Source of the DNA: Plasmodium coatneyi
Taxonomy: Eukaryota; Apicomplexa; Aconoidasida; Haemosporida; Plasmodiidae
Reading direction: 5' to 3'
Length of the DNA stretch: 64,000 bases
Assembly (NCBI RefSeq): GCF_001680005.1
Contig: NC_033569.1
Span: 682,001-746,000 of the forward strand
The position numbers and the translations under genes are program-made. Below the pieces are notes generated by a model, which saw only the letters and a list, made by a program, of their open reading frames with translations, was not told the DNA's origin and made no database searches. Shown here piece by piece: positions 1 to 11,760 of the stretch (position 1 is its first letter; each line of letters opens with the position of its first letter).

Positions 1-3000
1 TTACTATTAACACCACTGTTTTCATCTTCCATATTATCATAATCCCCCATTCCCTGTGAGAGTCCTCCCAAACTTAAGTTCAAACTGTTGGTTCTGTTCA
101 GCAAGAATTCATTTTCGCTCTTCACACCATTGGGATGCAGCATGTTATGTCTGATCTGGTGAGCCACGTCGGCCCCTTTATGATCCGAATGGGAGGAGGA
201 TATTTCCTTCTTCAAGAAGCTTAAATATTTCCCATTCTCAGTGTGGTTCTTATTTTTATATCGGATCCTTTCATCAAATTGTGCGCTGTTAGACGCCGTG
301 GCGTGTTCCTTTTCGTTGACTCTGTCTGCATACTCCTTCGCAGGGCCTTCCACGTGATCGTTATCATTGCCACTGCTGTTGTTGTTTGCATTGCTTGCAT
401 GGTTTGTGTGATTCTCGCTGTGATCATCTTGACCGTGCACAACAAACCCGTTGGGAAAATTCGGGTTGCTGCTAAGCGCATCGCTTAATGGAGTTCCCTC
501 ACCAACCACCAGCAAATCACTCTTCTCCCCATGCACCTTATTATCTCCCATTTTTTTATTCAAGTTAATAATATTTTTATTCCCTTTAATGACTTCCTTT
601 GTGAGGTACTCCAAATTGACGGCAGCATTTTGAAGGGCATTTACCCCCTCAGCGTCATTCTGCCCATTCACACTCATAATATGATTCTTACTCTTTTGGT
701 TCATCTTCTCATCGTTGCTGACGTCATGGTCTACCAACTTAATTGTTGTGCTGCTGCTGTCATTCATGCAGGTGGCGTATGTCGTCGGTGTGTTGTTGTA
801 CAAATTGCCTAAATTCCTCTTGTCCGTTTTTTTTTTCTTCTTCTCATAAGAGCTGTAGTTATTTCTGCACATTTGTGAACTCATATTCATATTGCTGGGC
901 ATGCTTTCATCCAAGTGAAATTTGCTTGTTAATGTGTTCGAAGAGAGTTCATTAAAACTGTAGTTGTTGGTGCTTCCCTTGAGGTTGTCATTGCTATAGC
1001 TGCTGCTCGTACTGGTACTTAGTAGGTTACTTGGAAAGTTCGAGTTCAGCTTAAAGTAGTTGTCGTTTACTTGTTTCAATTCGTTGCTTCGCATAATATC
1101 GGCTAAGTACATCTTCTGCTTTTTCTCATCATTTGTCAGATCATATTTCTTAATAAATATATCGTCAGATTTGTACCTGTTCATGGTACTTGACATTTCT
1201 CCCACTTCTTCATATTCGTTTCGCACGCTAACTAGACTCAGGTCTTCCTCCTCGGTGTCTGTTCTTTTTCTCGGGTACACACAGTTGTTCTCTTCAACGC
1301 GTGCGTGTGGTTCATCCTTCACGCTGACGTATTGCGCTGACTGCTTACCTTCGGGGTGAAACTTTCCGTTTAAAAATTCTTCACCGGTCCCGTTCGTTTC
1401 CCCACCAGCTGTGTATCCACTTCCGAGGCTGCTACCCCTGCCAACGTTGCTATACAAAAATATGCGGTCATCCACACTTTCCATTACCTCCTTTCCGTAT
1501 TTTTCCATCTCTTTGGTCATTTCACCCTTTCTCGTTGCTACTTTCTTCAGTTCATCGTGACCATTCTTCTCCACCTCATAATTTTTGGGTCGTTTTCCTC
1601 TCTTGACCGTTCTACCACCCAAGGGCCCCTTCGCCAGGCCCTGCTGCACCAAACTGTTATGTGTTACACTGCTAATGTTGTTGCTACTCATCTCGTCTAC
1701 GTAATTTCCTTCATTCTTGCTACTACTTACGGCGCTTTCGTTATCGACACCACTCATTCCATTTCTTGTACCCTCGTATGTCTCATACTTCTCGTTGATA
1801 TGTTCACCCCCCAATTGCAACGCTTCGTCTTCTCTAGCCCTTTGGTCCGTAATATTCATGCTTTTTTTGGATCTTTTTTTTTTTCTCTCTTTCGTACGAA
1901 CGTTTTTTGTGTCCTCCTTTCCATTTATTTGGTACAAGCGCGCCTTGCTCTCGTCATAAGAATAACCAGGGTTGCCCCCCAAATTGTGTTCCTGTTGGGT
2001 GCTCATCATCTGTTGCAAAGTAGAACTCGTGTCGAAGTACTGGTTCGAATTGCCGTTTCTCATTTCATCGATGCCGTAGGAAGTGTGCTGAACTTTGAAT
2101 TCGTTTTTTTTGCTTCTTTTGAAATTTTCCCCCATATTGAAGTGGCCTAGCCGTTCGTAGTGGTCACTCTTCTGTACGATTCTCGTGCCACTCTTGGGAA
2201 GGCTCTTAATGTTCTTTCTTGTCCCCACCTTTGCCTCATTTCTGGAGCCACTTTTGGATCTATCTTTTACAACCTCCTGCTGCGCCGCGAGCTCGTCCAC
2301 ATAGTCCACCTGTTGCATTTCGTTCTGCACGCCATCCCCTTCTCCATGCAACAGTGGCATGCTGCCGTTCTTATCTGCAAAAAAGGAGTTCTCTATCGTA
2401 CTGAGAAGCCTCTTCTTTGTAAGATCATCAATTTGGGGGTTATTTTTTATGTTAAAGAGGGCTTTGCTTATTTCTTCATAGTTGTTCAGGTAGAAGTTAT
2501 TTTTGTTCTTGGTAAAATTATCCATCTCGTTCTCTACATTGCTTATGTCTTTCGTGGGTGGAGAAGAGGAGCCACTATTCAAATAGTCCCGTTTATTCGA
2601 AGCTTGTTTCATTTTTATGTTAACATCATTCAGTGCGCTAATAAAATGTTTATTCCACTGGTTGAAGTAATTTTGTTCATCCTTCTGTTCATCGCCATTT
2701 GGATATTGCTCATAGTTCGCCACGTGCGAATTTTCGTCTTCCTCCACTTGGTAGAATTGCTCCATTTCTCCTTCGCTGTTACGGTTATACCGTTTATGCA
2801 CATACCGGATGGGGGCGTCATCTATCGTGCTACCATTCTGGAATGCCTCTGGTGGGAGATTTCTCAACACATCTACTTGGTGTGACTGGCGAGATTGACC
2901 AGATTGGTGAAATTCGCGAAGTGAATTTTCCTGACCATGATGATGGTGCTGCTGGTCAAGGTAATCCATAGCATTTCTTTCGCCATATTCTTCAAAATTA

Positions 3001-5426
3001 TTCTCCCCTTTGATATTTCCACTATTGACGGATTCTTCCTTGTCAGATTTTCCCCCTTGGTATTTAAGCGAGTCCATCATTTCAAAATTAACCGACTCAT
3101 TTGGCTTATTCTGGTAGCTTTCGCCATCTTCACCATTCGTTTTAGCATGAGCACCTGAGCTTACATTGGAAGGGTTAGAACGTTCCTTGGACTTCTTCAA
3201 GTAGCTGTATTTTTCTCCCTTCACATTTCGAATACGTGATGAAAATATACTCCGGTAGTTCACTTTTGGGGGTACCTCCTTGCTATAGTTTTCTTCGCAG
3301 TTATATTGGACCGTTTCATTTGCTTCTCTCATGTCAACGCCCTCCTTTGTGTACATTCCATGATAATTGTTGGAACCTTGGTTGTGGCTGACTGCCCTTC
3401 CCCCATAATTTATATTAACCAATTTGGCACCCTTTTTTGCGTTATGCTTTTTTTTATTATTGCTTTGTGGAAGTCCAAACAAATTGGCGATTGTGTTGTT
3501 AATGGAGAATTCATCGGACGAATTTTCTCGACCTTTATTTGTCTTTTTCACCATGCCAAAGTTACTCTCCTTACCGGGGTACTCATCATTCTGATAAGTG
3601 TTATTGCTTCCGTTAGACCGGGTTTTACTCTTCCCTATTTTGCCTCCACTTATGAGGTAAGCAGGATTACTACTATTGCTACTGTTGTGGTGACCCATTT
3701 GGTACTTATGCTCTCCTGTCCTGCTAGAATACTTCTGTTGCGATTTCATCAATTCGAAGGGGTTTCCTGTGCTGTTAACCCCGTAACTGCAGTAATCGTA
3801 GTTATTCATAGATGAATTTCCCTTCATCATGGACTCGACATGCTTCTGCAGATTAGCTTCGTTAGAGGTACTTGGCCCGGACAATTGGTTGCCATTCTGC
3901 ATGGGATCTTCCCCTGGATTAACTTTATTACTGTTTAGTGAAACATTGCGGGAGTTATTTTCATGCATAATATACATCCTATTTGAGTAATCTCCCTCCT
4001 CTTCATTATGCCTCATAACAGTCTTTTCCTTCTTTTTCGTCAGCATGGTCTGCTTCTTCTTTCCTCGTTTGTTTGCCAGCGTCTTCACCTTGCCACCACT
4101 AGGCATGAGCATGCTATGCGAATCACTGATCCTATTCATATCTGCGCTTATGACCTTCTTGTAGTTTTCATCATGGTTATTGTTTATCTCAGAACCTTCG
4201 GCAACACCTTCCATGTTGACGCCAAAGTTAATGCCCATGTTTCTGTCTACCAGGCGATCGTTCTCCCCACGCAGTTCACTCAAATCCTGAATTATATTGT
4301 TCATATAATTTACACTGTTGTACTTGTTGAGGAGCCCCATTTCGAATTTGTCTCCTTCCTCATCAGTAGCACCAGAGTGTGTCTCTCTATTGAGCGTGTA
4401 CATCAGGTCCATGTTGTTCAAAATTCTCTTCGCAACGTCGCTGCTGAAATATTGCTCATCCTCGTTAACAATGAGTTCCGTCCCCTCCATGGATGCATTG
4501 GAACCACAGGATCCATTCTCATTATTTACGCAGTAAATCGTTTCTCCGTTACCATCACCTGAGTCGTATTCAACACAACTGGGTGCACCGCCCATTGTAC
4601 GTTTCGGAGGATGTTTTTTCTTTTCTTTTAGAGGGCCTTCAAAATGGCCACTTCCACCTTCGTACGCACTTCTATGCTCCACAAAATGGGTTACCCCGTT
4701 GTTTCCTTCCTCTTGGTAAGCATTAGACGGTTCGTTGTATCCCTTAACAAAATCACCGCTACTCATCTCATCGCAGTGGCTTTGTTTGTCCTCATGGATG
4801 AGCTCATTTGTGGGTACTTGACCTAAGCCAGTTTGTGCATTGGTGTTCTCCCCACAGATCGTGGCTGCATCGCTCAAATCTTCATTTGAATTCTTTTTTA
4901 AAATTTTATTAAACGAGTTGATATCTCTATGCTGTTCTTTCTCCTCTTGCATATTACAGTTCATACTGAACAGCTTCATTAATGATTCGTTTAGGTTCGA
5001 GTCGATGTTCATTCCGTCATTGTTCCCCGCTTCACCAGAATGGACACTCATTTCATACATGCCTCCTCTAGCATTGTCATTTGGGTTGGAAAAATCTTCA
5101 ACATATTCATATCCGTTATTAAATGTTCTATGATACACATCTTCCTCATTAAGCACAGGATCTGTTCTTACATTTCGACTTACAGGATTTCCCAAATTGT
5201 ATGGTGCGTCATCATGCTCATAATCATCCTTTTCGTCACCCTCTTCGTCGTCATTTCCTTGCTCGTAATAATTCGAATAAAGCAAATTTCCCTCATTTGT
5301 AAAATTTTCACCATCATCGTGGTTTTCCGTATTGTCTCCTCTGCCTTTTCTTTTTAACTTCTTTTCTACCTTTGACAATTCTTCCTTTGCGCACATTTCA
5401 TCATTCATTTGTTGAAACATTGGCAT
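1..5426 (-). CDS. Large Asn/Ser-rich protein, N-terminal part (probable ApiAP2 transcription factor, by synteny only); runs off left edge
   Basis: On the minus strand one frame stays open from an ATG at 5426 to base 1 (about 1,808 codons) with no stop, so the 3' end lies outside the window. The upstream frame is closed by a stop near 5534. The protein is hydrophilic and low-complexity: Asn, Ser, Glu and Lys dominate, with a short His run (about base 2940) and basic patches near 4040-4080 (GKKKQTMLTKKKEK). Near 1583-1604 there is an AT-hook-like string, KRGKRPKN (around residue 1275). I saw no AP2 domain, membrane segment or signal peptide in the parts translated. Identification as an ApiAP2 protein rests only on remembered synteny: an AP2 gene lies on this side of PK2 and ACS11 in P. 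falciparum. The DNA-binding domain would be in the missing C-terminal part. Many plus-strand ORFs here are shadows of this frame. Confidence 0.75.
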   Translation of the reverse strand, partial: MPMFQQMNDEMCAKEELSKVEKKLKRKGRGDNTENHDDGENFTNEGNLLYSNYYEQGNDDEEGDEKDDYEHDDAPYNLGNPVSRNVRTDPVLNEEDVYHRTFNNGYEYVEDFSNPNDNARGGMYEMSVHSGEAGNNDGMNIDSNLNESLMKLFSMNCNMQEEKEQHRDINSFNKILKKNSNEDLSDAATICGENTNAQTGLGQVPTNELIHEDKQSHCDEMSSGDFVKGYNEPSNAYQEEGNNGVTHFVEHRSAYEGGSGHFEGPLKEKKKHPPKRTMGGAPSCVEYDSGDGNGETIYCVNNENGSCGSNASMEGTELIVNEDEQYFSSDVAKRILNNMDLMYTLNRETHSGATDEEGDKFEMGLLNKYNSVNYMNNIIQDLSELRGENDRLVDRNMGINFGVNMEGVAEGSEINNNHDENYKKVISADMNRISDSHSMLMPSGGKVKTLANKRGKKKQTMLTKKKEKTVMRHNEEEGDYSNRMYIMHENNSRNVSLNSNKVNPGEDPMQNGNQLSGPSTSNEANLQKHVESMMKGNSSMNNYDYCSYGVNSTGNPFELMKSQQKYSSRTGEHKYQMGHHNSSNSSNPAYLISGGKIGKSKTRSNGSNNTYQNDEYPGKESNFGMVKKTNKGRENSSDEFSINNTIANLFGLPQSNNKKKHNAKKGAKLVNINYGGRAVSHNQGSNNYHGMYTKEGVDMREANETVQYNCEENYSKEVPPKVNYRSIFSSRIRNVKGEKYSYLKKSKERSNPSNVSSGAHAKTNGEDGESYQNKPNESVNFEMMDSLKYQGGKSDKEESVNSGNIKGENNFEEYGERNAMDYLDQQHHHHGQENSLREFHQSGQSRQSHQVDVLRNLPPEAFQNGSTIDDAPIRYVHKRYNRNSEGEMEQFYQVEEDENSHVANYEQYPNGDEQKDEQNYFNQWNKHFISALNDVNIKMKQASNKRDYLNSGSSSPPTKDISNVENEMDNFTKNKNNFYLNNYEEISKALFNIKNNPQIDDLTKKRLLSTIENSFFADKNGSMPLLHGEGDGVQNEMQQVDYVDELAAQQEVVKDRSKSGSRNEAKVGTRKNIKSLPKSGTRIVQKSDHYERLGHFNMGENFKRSKKNEFKVQHTSYGIDEMRNGNSNQYFDTSSTLQQMMSTQQEHNLGGNPGYSYDESKARLYQINGKEDTKNVRTKERKKKRSKKSMNITDQRAREDEALQLGGEHINEKYETYEGTRNGMSGVDNESAVSSSKNEGNYVDEMSSNNISSVTHNSLVQQGLAKGPLGGRTVKRGKRPKNYEVEKNGHDELKKVATRKGEMTKEMEKYGKEVMESVDDRIFLYSNVGRGSSLGSGYTAGGETNGTGEEFLNGKFHPEGKQSAQYVSVKDEPHARVEENNCVYPRKRTDTEEEDLSLVSVRNEYEEVGEMSSTMNRYKSDDIFIKKYDLTNDEKKQKMYLADIMRSNELKQVNDNYFKLNSNFPSNLLSTSTSSSYSNDNLKGSTNNYSFNELSSNTLTSKFHLDESMPSNMNMSSQMCRNNYSSYEKKKKKTDKRNLGNLYNNTPTTYATCMNDSSSTTIKLVDHDVSNDEKMNQKSKNHIMSVNGQNDAEGVNALQNAAVNLEYLTKEVIKGNKNIINLNKKMGDNKVHGEKSDLLVVGEGTPLSDALSSNPNFPNGFVVHGQDDHSENHTNHASNANNNSSGNDNDHVEGPAKEYADRVNEKEHATASNSAQFDERIRYKNKNHTENGKYLSFLKKEISSSHSDHKGADVAHQIRHNMLHPNGVKSENEFLLNRTNSLNLSLGGLSQGMGDYDNMEDENSGVNS

Positions 5427-6576
5427 GGATGAGGGATACACAAAGAGGGGGGCGGAGGGAATTCCAGTTGAGTTATGTTCTCGTTTGGAGACACTTGACA
5501 CAGAGAATGTTACTCGGAGGAGGGATGATGTCTACACGTATATGTAGCCAACGTATAGTTTGTATGCACATGCACACAAATGCTACGTGGGCCAAGCAGA
5601 TTTCGATCGTACGCCAAAAAAAAAAAAAAAGAAAAAAGAAAAAAAAAAATATATATATATATATAATTAAAAAGGTAGTATTTACGTATGTATTTATATG
5701 CACACAGGTGTACAGAACGAATCGATAGCGCGGTACCGTTCCGCTAAAGTTGCGCATGAAACGGTTTATTTTTCCACTTATTATACGCACTTATATGGCT
5801 AAAAAATCGTACAATTTTACTCTACACCAAAACAAACAAATTTTGATGGCTGCAATGCGTGGCGCCTGAGCGGTACTTTTGTATGGGCTTGTACAAGAGT
5901 GGACAATGGAAACGGACAGTCTACACAGACAAGTGCGCATAAGGCCTGCTCAAACAGGGCCGAATAAACAAGCGTTCATATACAATGGTGCATGTACTAC
6001 AGTGCACACACAAACGCCGTACATGGACAGATGCAGACCCTGATGAAGAACCTTTAATTAAGTGAAAAATAAACACAGTCATGCATTAATTTTTAAGATT
6101 GCTATTCTGACAAGACAATAACGAGGTTTGGCCGCATTGTGGCTCTCCTCACGAAGCCGTATGCTGCTTTTCTCTATAGATATATGCACATGCACAAATA
6201 TAACTATTCTCTCGCAACATAGGCGGCGGAAAATGGAATACCTGAAACAATGGTGCAATGAATATTCAAAAAAAAAAAAAAGAAAAAAAAAAAACACTTA
6301 AACGTGATAGCGTAAAAAATGTGATACTTTTACTTTGACAGAAAGATTCATAAGTATTTCTTAAGGTTAAAAAATCTTAAAAATTGTAAAGGACGCATAC
6401 GCAAAAATTTGCCAGAATAACGCGAATAGTGCACGAAAAACAGGGGGAAAAAAAAAAGGACATATGTGACGTAAATCATACGCATCGGACTATGTGCAGT
6501 CCCGCGATTGGCCCATCAGCACAACACGCGTGCGCCCTTTTCTCCTTCACAGGTAGGTACGCATGTATACACAAGT

Positions 6577-6593
6577 ATGCATGCAGCATGCAT
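6577..6593. promoter_or_regulatory. Paired TGCATGC-type motifs
   Basis: Two GCATGC cores sit head to tail within 17 bases (ATGCATGC, then GCATGCAT). TGCATGC(A) is a known recognition core for some ApiAP2 factors. The position, about 1.15 kb upstream of the large gene's ATG, is compatible with a promoter element. Such words also occur by chance in this TATGCA-rich spacer, so function is only inferred. Confidence 0.25.
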
Positions 6594-7298
6594 AATGGTA
6601 TTAATATGTGCGTTAATACGTCTGTTAATAAGTATACTAACAATTCGCTCGTTGCTCACACACATGGTGATATGCAACTTGCTGGTTCGTATGCTAACAA
6701 TATTGATAATCGAAAAGGTGCTCCCCTTTTCTGGTCGTTAGAAAAAGACACACATAAAGAAAGCTGCATGCACGACGGGCACATGAAAAAAAGCCATTAA
6801 CGATGTTCTATCAATTTATTTTTGACAATTTATGGTGTACAAACGTATAATACCGTTAAGGGGGAGGGGGGCGAAATGGGTAAACAATAAATGTGTAAAA
6901 AAAAAATAAAAATAATAAAATAATAAACGTACAGAGTTATTTGTAAATTAAAAAGCAACTCCGGAAAATTACACAAAAATGCACAGTTTGTTGCAACAGT
7001 TAATGTATTCTATATACCTTGCAACTGTCGAATAAATGCACATTTATATAGGGGGTGAATGCTTTCTGACATTTTTCACAATTGTATTGTTCAACAATTT
7101 AATAAACATAAATGATTGTAAGCCACACAGGTTTGCACTACGATGGGAACAAAAAAAAGGCACATACCACTTTGGAGTGATAAAAAAAAAAAAAATTGTA
7201 CAAAAAAGAAGGGATAGAACAGAAAAGAATCTTCTACGAAATGTTAATAAAAAATACGAAAAATAATAAATGATCATTTGCCACTTGCGTAAAAATGC

Positions 7299-7319
7299 AT
7301 ATTTCTTTTAAAGAAATAT
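7299..7319. repeat. Inverted repeat, 10-bp arms, 1-bp centre
   Basis: ATATTTCTTT at 7299-7308 is followed by one T and then by its exact reverse complement at 7310-7319. It lies in non-coding DNA and could form a small hairpin. Confidence 0.8.
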
Positions 7320-8421
7320 TTTTGCAGTTTGCATGGGCTGAGACATTTTGGCTTGCTTTCACAAAAAAGCTGGGTAAAGGAAGGGCATGACTAAAAAGGG
7401 GGGCGGTATGCACACGCAAATAAATGTATACAAACATGTACAAAAAATAACGCTAACAGTAAAAATGTAAAGGGGATGCAAAACAATTAAAGCGTATGAA
7501 TTGTTTTTAATTATCGCGTAATTCATAAACTTTTGTGTTCTTCATCGACCTGTAGACAACACGCAATTACATGCATATGTTGAACAAAAAAAGGGTACTA
7601 GCGTACACAAGAGCAGGGGTGTTTGCGGTGGCGTACACATGTGTCCGTATGCACATATGCGCTGGGACACGTACAATTTTGCGCATTCGTACATACACAA
7701 CCTTTGACGTGTATACGCGCGCTTCCATGTGTACATTTACACAAACTGAAGTGCTGTTGACATAAATGGGTGGCATACGAAATGGTGAAAAATACGGGTG
7801 TGTGCGGGAGCATTATATGCAAATGGACGTAATCAATACTGGAAAAATTACGAAAAAAAAAAAAGAACACGTAGAAAAAAAAAAAAAAAAAAGGATAATT
7901 AAAAAGAATTATCACTGAAAAACTGTTTGATACAATTTGTAGAATTCTAGAAATTAGCGAAGTTTCGACAAAATTCCTGAGATTGTCCATCACATTAGAG
8001 AGTGCACAATGTAATCGTTGTTCTTACATTTAATGTAAAAAAAAAAAAAAAAAAAAAAAATTATAATAAATAAAATAAATCGAAATGGGGTGAAGCCAGA
8101 TATGTGCAAAAAAAACAACGAAAAAAGTTTTGTACACATATGAAGGGGATATGTTTATATGGTTCATATGACACACGAAAAACTGAGCAAAAAATATTTT
8201 AAGCATATATATATACACACGTATACGTATTTACATAACACACTTGTGAATGCGCACACGTGTGTAATGGGTATTAAGCTTGTAACATAGGCACAAGCAC
8301 TTATATGTAATACAATGCGCGAGCGCGCGTTCTCATATACAAAATACAAGTACGTATTTTATGAAAACTTTTATTGACGAATGTGTACAAGGAATACGGG
8401 GCGGGAGGAATGGAGGCATGC

Positions 8422-8454
8422 ACATATGCATAAGTTAATTGCTTATGCATATGT
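8422..8454. repeat. Perfect inverted repeat, 13-bp arms, 7-bp loop
   Basis: ACATATGCATAAG at 8422-8434 is matched exactly by its reverse complement at 8442-8454 around a TTAATTG loop. It lies in the upstream spacer of the large minus-strand gene. Confidence 0.9.
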
Positions 8455-10786
8455 TTGGAACATGAATAATGGGTACACAAAAAAAAAAAAAAAAGAAAAA
8501 AAAAATATATCGCCAGTGGTGTTTGCTAACGAACTCAGCAACTATAAGGTGAGCTCATACGCGCAGGAGAATGCGCGTGTATACAAGGGTATACATACGC
8601 ACATAATGTATATGTATTCATATGTACGCGTATGTGTATGCTTAAGCGTATGCATATGTAACATCGTGCGCGCGAGTAACACAATTGCAATGTATATGCT
8701 ACTCCAAGTTTTCTCCAGCATTTTTTGCGCTAGGTTTTATTTTGGATTTTTGTACACCTTGTGTGACATCCCACTGGTGTTCATAAAATTTTGCTTATCA
8801 TTTTTATTCTTTTGCTATGTCATACTTTGTGTATTTGCGTATTGTGTTTCGTGTGTTTACTTATTCTTCCCTCGTTTGTTTAATTCGCTCGTTCGTTGCG
8901 TTCATGCGCTTCGCTCGGTTATTTCGCTGGTATGTTTCTCTTTTTATTGTGTTATATTTTTTTCGATATTTTTCCCTCGCAAATACCGCTTTCACTTTGC
9001 GTGTATTTTTTTTTTTTTTTTTATTTAAATATATTTTTTTTTAGAGCATCCGCGAATTTTTGCTTGCATGTGTGCATGTGTCTATCAGGTAAAGCACCAC
9101 AGAAATTACACGAACGCTCACGGTAAAAAGGTTTGCAAACAACTTTGCGAAACTTCGCGAATACTTTCGTTTTTTTTAAAATTGAAAATTGTGTAACTTT
9201 AAATCATGCGTTGTGTGGAGAGGGGCACAGGGCGGGGCGTACGTTGTGCGGTGTATATACATGCGCGCTGAGTGCATAGGTATGTATACTATTCGTGCCA
9301 CACGTGTGCTGCGTACTGTGCATATTTACATAAAATACTAAGCTCGAGTAGGTAATACTTTGCGTATGCAAGTAATACTGCGCATGTGCTCAGAGCTGTG
9401 GCACGACACACAGGCATCCGCACATGTTGGTATACTGCCCACGAACATGGCCGCGTGAGGGCATACGCACGAAGGATCATACGTTTGCGGGGGGAACGTG
9501 CAAGAGCACTTCCGTGATGTCATACATAGCAAGATAGCACGTATATGCGAACACACTAGCGAACATAAACACATATGCTCGCGTGAGAAAACTCACATGA
9601 CTGTTGAACGTACGATTGTGTAAGTTCTATTTAAAGTAATACGGGCTAAACAAAATGGTAAAGAAACGCTACTTTGTGTTAACACACTAAGTTTTACAAA
9701 AGTGAGAAGCGTTTTAAAACATTAATACAATTTGACAAAACATTTACAAGCTTAAAAAATAACATGGAAAAAAATGTATTTTTAGAATGAACATCTTAAA
9801 ATGTTTATCTGCAGAAATGCTGCATATGTGTTTTACTTGGTTTTATCCTGCTTCGATTTTTTTTTGTTTCACTTTATTTGGCGTCGCGTTATTTTACTTT
9901 TTTTTCTTTTATGTGTATCATTTATTTTCTGGCGTTTCTAGCTTTTCTGATGCGTGTGACAATTTTCACATCTCTTACTTGCACTTGCCTAATTTAGTTA
10001 TATCGATTTTTATTCTATTTTTCGTGAACACTTTTGAAAAATAAAAATAGATCAGCTTTTCTTTTTTACACCTATGATTGCGTCGTTCGGTTCAATTTTT
10101 TTCATCATGTGTTTGATTATTTGTTCGCTTCTTTGTTTGTTTTTTTAACGGCACACGAACCGCTTTAAAACACGTTCCGGATTTACACCTTGCTCTTATC
10201 TATACTGTTTTTACAAAGACATACCATACCACTTCCGAGCTGTATTTTTTTTTTTTCTGGTGCCAGAAATTTATATATAAATGAATGCACTGAACATACA
10301 TGTGCACTTCACTTGCCATCCCTCGGGATGCAATAAAAGTTTACACCATTTTATACATCCCTTTTTGTGAAAAAAAAGAAAAAACTGAATGCATGCACAC
10401 ATCCCCGACTGTTCGCAATTTCCAGCAAATAAGAAGAAAATTCGACTCAAACAGAGTTGCGCGTTTGCAATTGCGCTTAGAATTGTATTTGTTTTGGCTT
10501 TTGTTTTCGTTTCCTTTATCGTTCCTTATCACTGCCCTTTTCGTTGCTGCTTTCGTTACTCGTTTCGTTGCCTTGTCGCTTCCCTTTTATCCCCCTCCGC
10601 GCCCCGCTTGCTCCCCCCATCTTTCCACCGCAACCTTTCACATGAAGCCCAAGCGTCATTACACTCAGTAGAACATCCCTCTAGGGAACGTAACGATAGG
10701 GGGCGTGATACACTCCAAATGTTGTCACACTTTTGCGCATTTTTCTGCGGTCCCCTGTGAGGAAGAGCTGAAACTGTGCACATGCG

Positions 10787-10866
10787 CTTAAATGAACATA
10801 CGCTTAAATGCACGTATGCTCAAATGCACATATGCTCAAATATACATACGCTCAAATGCACATAAT
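10787..10866. repeat. Tandem repeat, 5 copies of a 16-bp unit
   Basis: Five consecutive 16-base units follow the pattern CTYAAATGCACRTAYG with a few substitutions per copy. They lie about 500 bases beyond the L23 stop codon, in non-coding DNA. Confidence 0.85.
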
Positions 10867-11383
10867 GGGTGACGGGGTACGCACTTGTATATATTTCCAT
10901 CCCGCAAATGGGTTAAAAAAAGGATTAGTCGGAATGTGACAATTTTTTCGATGGTACGTTTCGTTAGTTATCCCCCATTTTGCGCATACGCAATGCGGAT
11001 AGTGTTGCATAAACGGCACAGCAACGTAGCGACGCAACGAGTACACACTTTCGCATCCAACCCGCACAACCTTTAAACGCAACACGGTGTAAAGTCACAG
11101 AGTGCACGGTGCCCGTTGCATGCTGCGGCGTGTGAATTTCCCAATACGGCATTGCCTTAAACTGCAAATTCACGAAACGCCTACGTTGCATATTAACTCA
11201 AAAGGACACCACTCAAATGAGCATCAAACGTTTTGTGAAAGTTAAAAAAAAAAAAAATGCAAAAACGAAATCGAAAAGGTGCTAAAGTAGCAAGCCAAAC
11301 GAAGCAACGAGAAATAAATGAAAAAGAATGCGCCTCATGCGGCAAAAATATATAAAATGTGCAAATGTACCCATTTGTTTTGT

Positions 11384-11726
11384 CTACGAAGGGGCCTTCC
11401 ACTGACTGCTTCTGGATGACCTTTTAAAATTTTTATTTTCACCAGCATACTCAATCGTTTGATGTCTTTTACGATCTTTGGGAAACGATTCGGGCGGTGC
11501 CAGCGTACCCGATTCGTAAATTTTTTTTACTTGTCTTCTCCAGGGGGTTAAATCGATCTACGTGTATATGGCCGAGTGGGAAAAGGAAAAAAAAAAATGT
11601 GCACCTATATACGTGGTACAGGTCGAAGTGTATTTCCTTCGCGTAACGCACACAACTGTACGGTGTATGGGTTGTAAAGTGAATATATATTTTTTTCAAA
11701 AAAATGAAGTATTCCCGTTGGGCGTT

Positions 11727-11760
<34 letters not shown>

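Larger units (their letters stand above)
5427..11383. other. 6-kb intergenic spacer upstream of the large minus-strand gene
   Basis: No frame here shows protein-like composition; the ORFs are short, Cys/Phe/Tyr/Lys-rich translations of homopolymers and of TATG/CATA-rich DNA. The spacer lies 5' of the gene at 1-5426 and 3' of the L23 gene, both on the minus strand, so it should hold a long promoter and 5' leader. It contains poly(A) runs (A24 at 8037-8060), a 13-bp inverted repeat (8422-8454), a 10-bp inverted repeat (7299-7319), a 16-bp tandem repeat (10787-10866) and a TGCATGC motif pair near 6577-6593. I see no tRNA or rRNA. Confidence 0.6.

Noticed and set aside
243..5357. Many plus-strand ORFs of 60-240 codons opposite the large minus-strand gene
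   Set aside because: They are hydrophobic, Val/Leu/Phe/Cys-rich reverse-frame shadows of an Asn/Glu-rich reading frame that is open for 1,808 codons.
8381..9028. 215-codon plus-strand ORF in the large spacer
   Set aside because: The composition is Cys/Phe/Tyr/Val from TATG-rich and T-rich DNA, with no domain and no protein-like codon pattern.
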